Source of the DNA: Valencia hispanica
Lineage: Eukaryota > Chordata > Actinopteri > Cyprinodontiformes > Valenciidae
Direction: 5' to 3'
Length of the DNA stretch: 64,000 nt
Assembly: GCA_963556495.2 (NCBI GenBank)
Contig: OY747716.1
Coordinates: forward strand, 15,775,040-15,839,039
Of the stretch, positions 61,872-64,000 are shown piece by piece. Each line of letters opens with the position of its first letter. The stretch's first letter is position 1. The notes under the pieces are model-generated. The model worked only from the letters and a program-made list of their open reading frames with translations. It was not told the DNA's origin and ran no database searches. Both the position numbers and the translations under genes were made by a program.

Positions 61872-62596
61872 CAGAGGTGTGTAGAGTAGCCAGATTTTGG
61901 ACTAAAGTAAGTCTAGCACTACTTTAACATAGTTTTTACTCAAGTAAAAGTGAAAAGTAGCTGTCCGAGAAATGACTCAAGTAAGAGTAAAAAAAGTGTT
62001 TGATTCAAAGCTAGGAACTATTTAGTCATAACATTTGATGTAATATTTAAAATTGATCTCATTAGTTTGACAAAAATATGTGTAATTTCTGGTATTTCAA
62101 AGGCTAAATTAAACAAATGACATATTTAGAAAATACAAATTCAAGTATGAGGAACATGCATTTGAACAATTCTTTTTTCAATAAATTTTGGTAGATAATG
62201 TATATATACTTAGAAGAAGTTAAAGTACTTCCGTTGACGATGTATGGGGGTTTACCGTACATTCACTAATTCCAACTGGCACAACAGACTAGAAAACAGA
62301 TAACAGATATAGAATAAGGTTAGAAATACAAAGCTTGTGTACAAACAGGAGGTCTCACTTTAATGTAAACTCTTAAATGTATGTCTAAGTCTCATCTATT
62401 TAGGGTTAAAATACGCTTTCTTTCATTCACAAAAAAGTTACTCGTGTTCGGTGGAGTATCCAGAAATTTTACTCAAGTAAGAGCAGCGACACTTCATAAT
62501 AATATTACTCAAGTAAAAGTTGTAAAACTACTCATAAGAGTCCATTTTTTCCAAAAATATACTTGAGTAAATGTAAGTAGTTACTACCCACCTCTG
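61872..62596. mobile_element. 725-bp hAT MITE, relative of the 34.4-kb copy
   Basis: Starts CAGAGGTGTGTAGAG and ends CTACCCACCTCTG, matching the ends of 34430-34808. The flanking 8-mers CTATCATG (61864-61871) and GTATCAAG (62597-62604) agree at 6 of 8 positions, so the duplication has decayed and the copy is older. Internal ACTCAAGTAAAAGT words are shared. It lies about 800 bp upstream of the pard3 start codon. Confidence 0.85.
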
Positions 62597-62840
62597 GTAT
62601 CAAGTAGTGAGATGGAGTTAAGTTTGGTACAAGCCATGTAAAGAAGAACATTAAAACAAGTTGGTGGAGGGATTCTGGTTAGGTGAGATGGAAAGTTATG
62701 GTGGAAGTATCATGGTTTGGGAATGTTTTTTGTTTTTCTTTACAGCAGAAACGGAACACCTGTCACAGTAGGTGGGAAAAAGGGGGTGGAGCTAAATAAA
62801 AACCTGTTCCAGGCTTTCCAGGACAACACTGGACAGATTG

Positions 62841-63239
62841 GTGTGTTCCATTCACCTCGGAACTAGGAGCTGGGTTTGACGTCATGCCAGAGTAAACAAA
62901 GTTCCAGTTAACGTAGTGGGATTCCAATATGGCGGCACCCAGGTAGCCATTGTTGGTAGTCCCTTTTACTAACATCATACTTTCCATATGCAAACACCAT
63001 TTTTATTTAGTTACGTTTAGAGTCGCAGGATCTACATGTAACATTGATTTTAGACACACTCTTAAAAGTGTGTCTATATGTTTCCACCACAACTTACTCT
63101 TGTTGACGCAGTGAGCGGCCATACTGAAAGTCAAAGTTGGAGCAAGAAAAAAAAAGTCTGACTTCAGAGGGTGTTTCAATTGATTTTTCCCACTCTGAAG
63201 GGAAAACATTTCTGAGTTCCGACTAGAAATGGAACGCAC
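62841..63239. mobile_element. MITE (GTGYGTTCCATT ends)
   Basis: Left GTGTGTTCCATTCACCTCGG and inverted right GACTAGAAATGGAACGCAC (to 63239) give clear terminal repeats. Just inside are GGAACTAGGAGCTGGG and TGAGTTCCGACTAG. There is no ORF of note. The family is shared with 42309-42755. Confidence 0.78.
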
Positions 63240-63294
63240 AATGTGGTCAGAGCTACAATGATTGCTCAAAGTGTATTCGTGTACATTGGAGTCC

Positions 63295-63575
63295 CGATAT
63301 TCACAAGGGTTTGGCGACCACAGCCGCCCTCGAATAGCTAAAATCCACAAACATTTCAGACCCCCTCTGAAAACGCTTATAACTGCCTATTTTAATAGTT
63401 CAAACACCAAATATACCTTAATAAGGATTAATACACACAGAAGAAGCCATTTAACCACTACCGTAGAAGCTAATATCCAGTCCTACTTATTTCTGCTCTT
63501 GGGGGTACAGCCAGTCAGCACATAGCAAAATAAATGCCGCTTCTCAATTGGATGCTTTGCAAACGCCAGCCAATT
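63295..63575 (+). repeat. unassigned dispersed repeat, copy 2
   Basis: Second copy of the repeat at 11990-12285, in the same orientation, with TATTTTAATAGTTCAAAC, ACCAAATATACCTTAATA and AACGCCAGCCAATTTTACC. It lies upstream of pard3. Confidence 0.7.
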
Positions 63576-63788
63576 TTACCTGTTTCAGACACACACAAAA
63601 ATCCCTCTTACTAATTGTTGTAAAGTGGCAAAATATAAATAATACAAAGGGTAGTAATACTTAGCAAGGCACTGTGATATATGATTCATGGGGGTGTCAT
63701 ATCACTTTATAACTCCTAAATAGAGGATTTAATTTTTACTGTGATCTCCGTCATAAAAATGACAAAACAATAAAAAATATTACGTGGA

Positions 63789-63906
<118 letters not shown>

Positions 63907-63949
63907 GTATATATTGTATATTTAATGTATGTATTATATGTATAATGTG

Positions 63950-63953
<4 letters not shown>

Positions 63954-64000
<47 letters not shown>
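63954..64000. repeat. (AT)n microsatellite, cut by window edge
   Basis: Perfect TA repeats to the end of the sequence, separated from the previous tract by about 50 bp of variant ATGTATATT-type sequence. Confidence 0.98.

Noticed and set aside
62630..62830. Another Tc1-like copy (GTTATGGTGGAAGTATCATG)
   Set aside because: One matching block only, with diverged surroundings; too weak to list as a feature.

Overview
The window reads as a piece of teleost fish nuclear genome. The evidence is vertebrate-type split coding exons with consensus splice sites, an intact vertebrate tRNA-Trp gene, and a dense load of repeat classes typical of ray-finned fish (L2-type and Rex3/RTE-type LINEs, hAT elements, several Tc1-like families, and many short inverted-repeat elements). 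Species cannot be fixed from the sequence alone.

The only host protein-coding gene I can support is pard3 (partitioning-defective 3, the PAR-3 polarity scaffold), on the minus strand. Coding exon 1 (60952-61071, residues 1-40) and exon 2 (1450-1551, residues 41-74) join in phase 0. They encode most of the N-terminal PB1-like oligomerisation domain. A 59.4-kb first intron (1552-60951) separates them and fills the window. A CpG-rich, simple-repeat-rich 5' UTR/promoter candidate lies at about 61072-61520. Bases 1-1449 are the start of intron 2.

Layout from left to right: 1-12 kb holds small inverted-repeat elements, one degraded Tc1-like copy, an intact tRNA-Trp(CCA) at 7888-7959 and a 1.2-kb hAT-like element with its target duplication. 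12.9-15.5 kb is a Rex3/RTE LINE fragment split by a 1.2-kb insertion, followed by a tRNA-headed SINE. 17.3-19.8 kb has a Tc1-like fragment and a 5'-truncated L2 LINE. 21.3-24.9 kb is a 2,970-bp hAT element with a broken ZBED-type transposase gene and a perfect 8-bp target duplication, nested inside an older inverted-repeat element. 28-31 kb holds LINE tails and fish repeats. 34-40 kb holds a 379-bp hAT MITE with perfect duplication and a multi-layer nest at 38.4-39.9 kb. 42-48 kb holds several MITEs and a striking hairpin. 50.5-53.3 kb is a Tc1-like element interrupted by a hAT-like MITE and by a second Tc1-family element with a recognisable transposase. 53.8-58 kb holds a small minisatellite ORF, a Myb/SANT-like remnant and more Tc1-like copies. 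60.7-61.5 kb is the pard3 5' end with a G-quadruplex-prone tract. 61.9-64 kb is upstream sequence with two MITEs and a long (AT)n tract.

I see no prokaryotic operons, CRISPR arrays, phage genes or endogenous retrovirus genes. The candidate novelties are therefore eukaryotic: a tRNA gene embedded antisense in a polarity-gene intron, datable nested transposon insertions, an 83-nt hairpin, a 49-bp imperfect direct repeat bracketing a composite insertion, and unusually long poly(dG)/poly(dC) tracts. Family names are from memory of repeat types; no database was searched.
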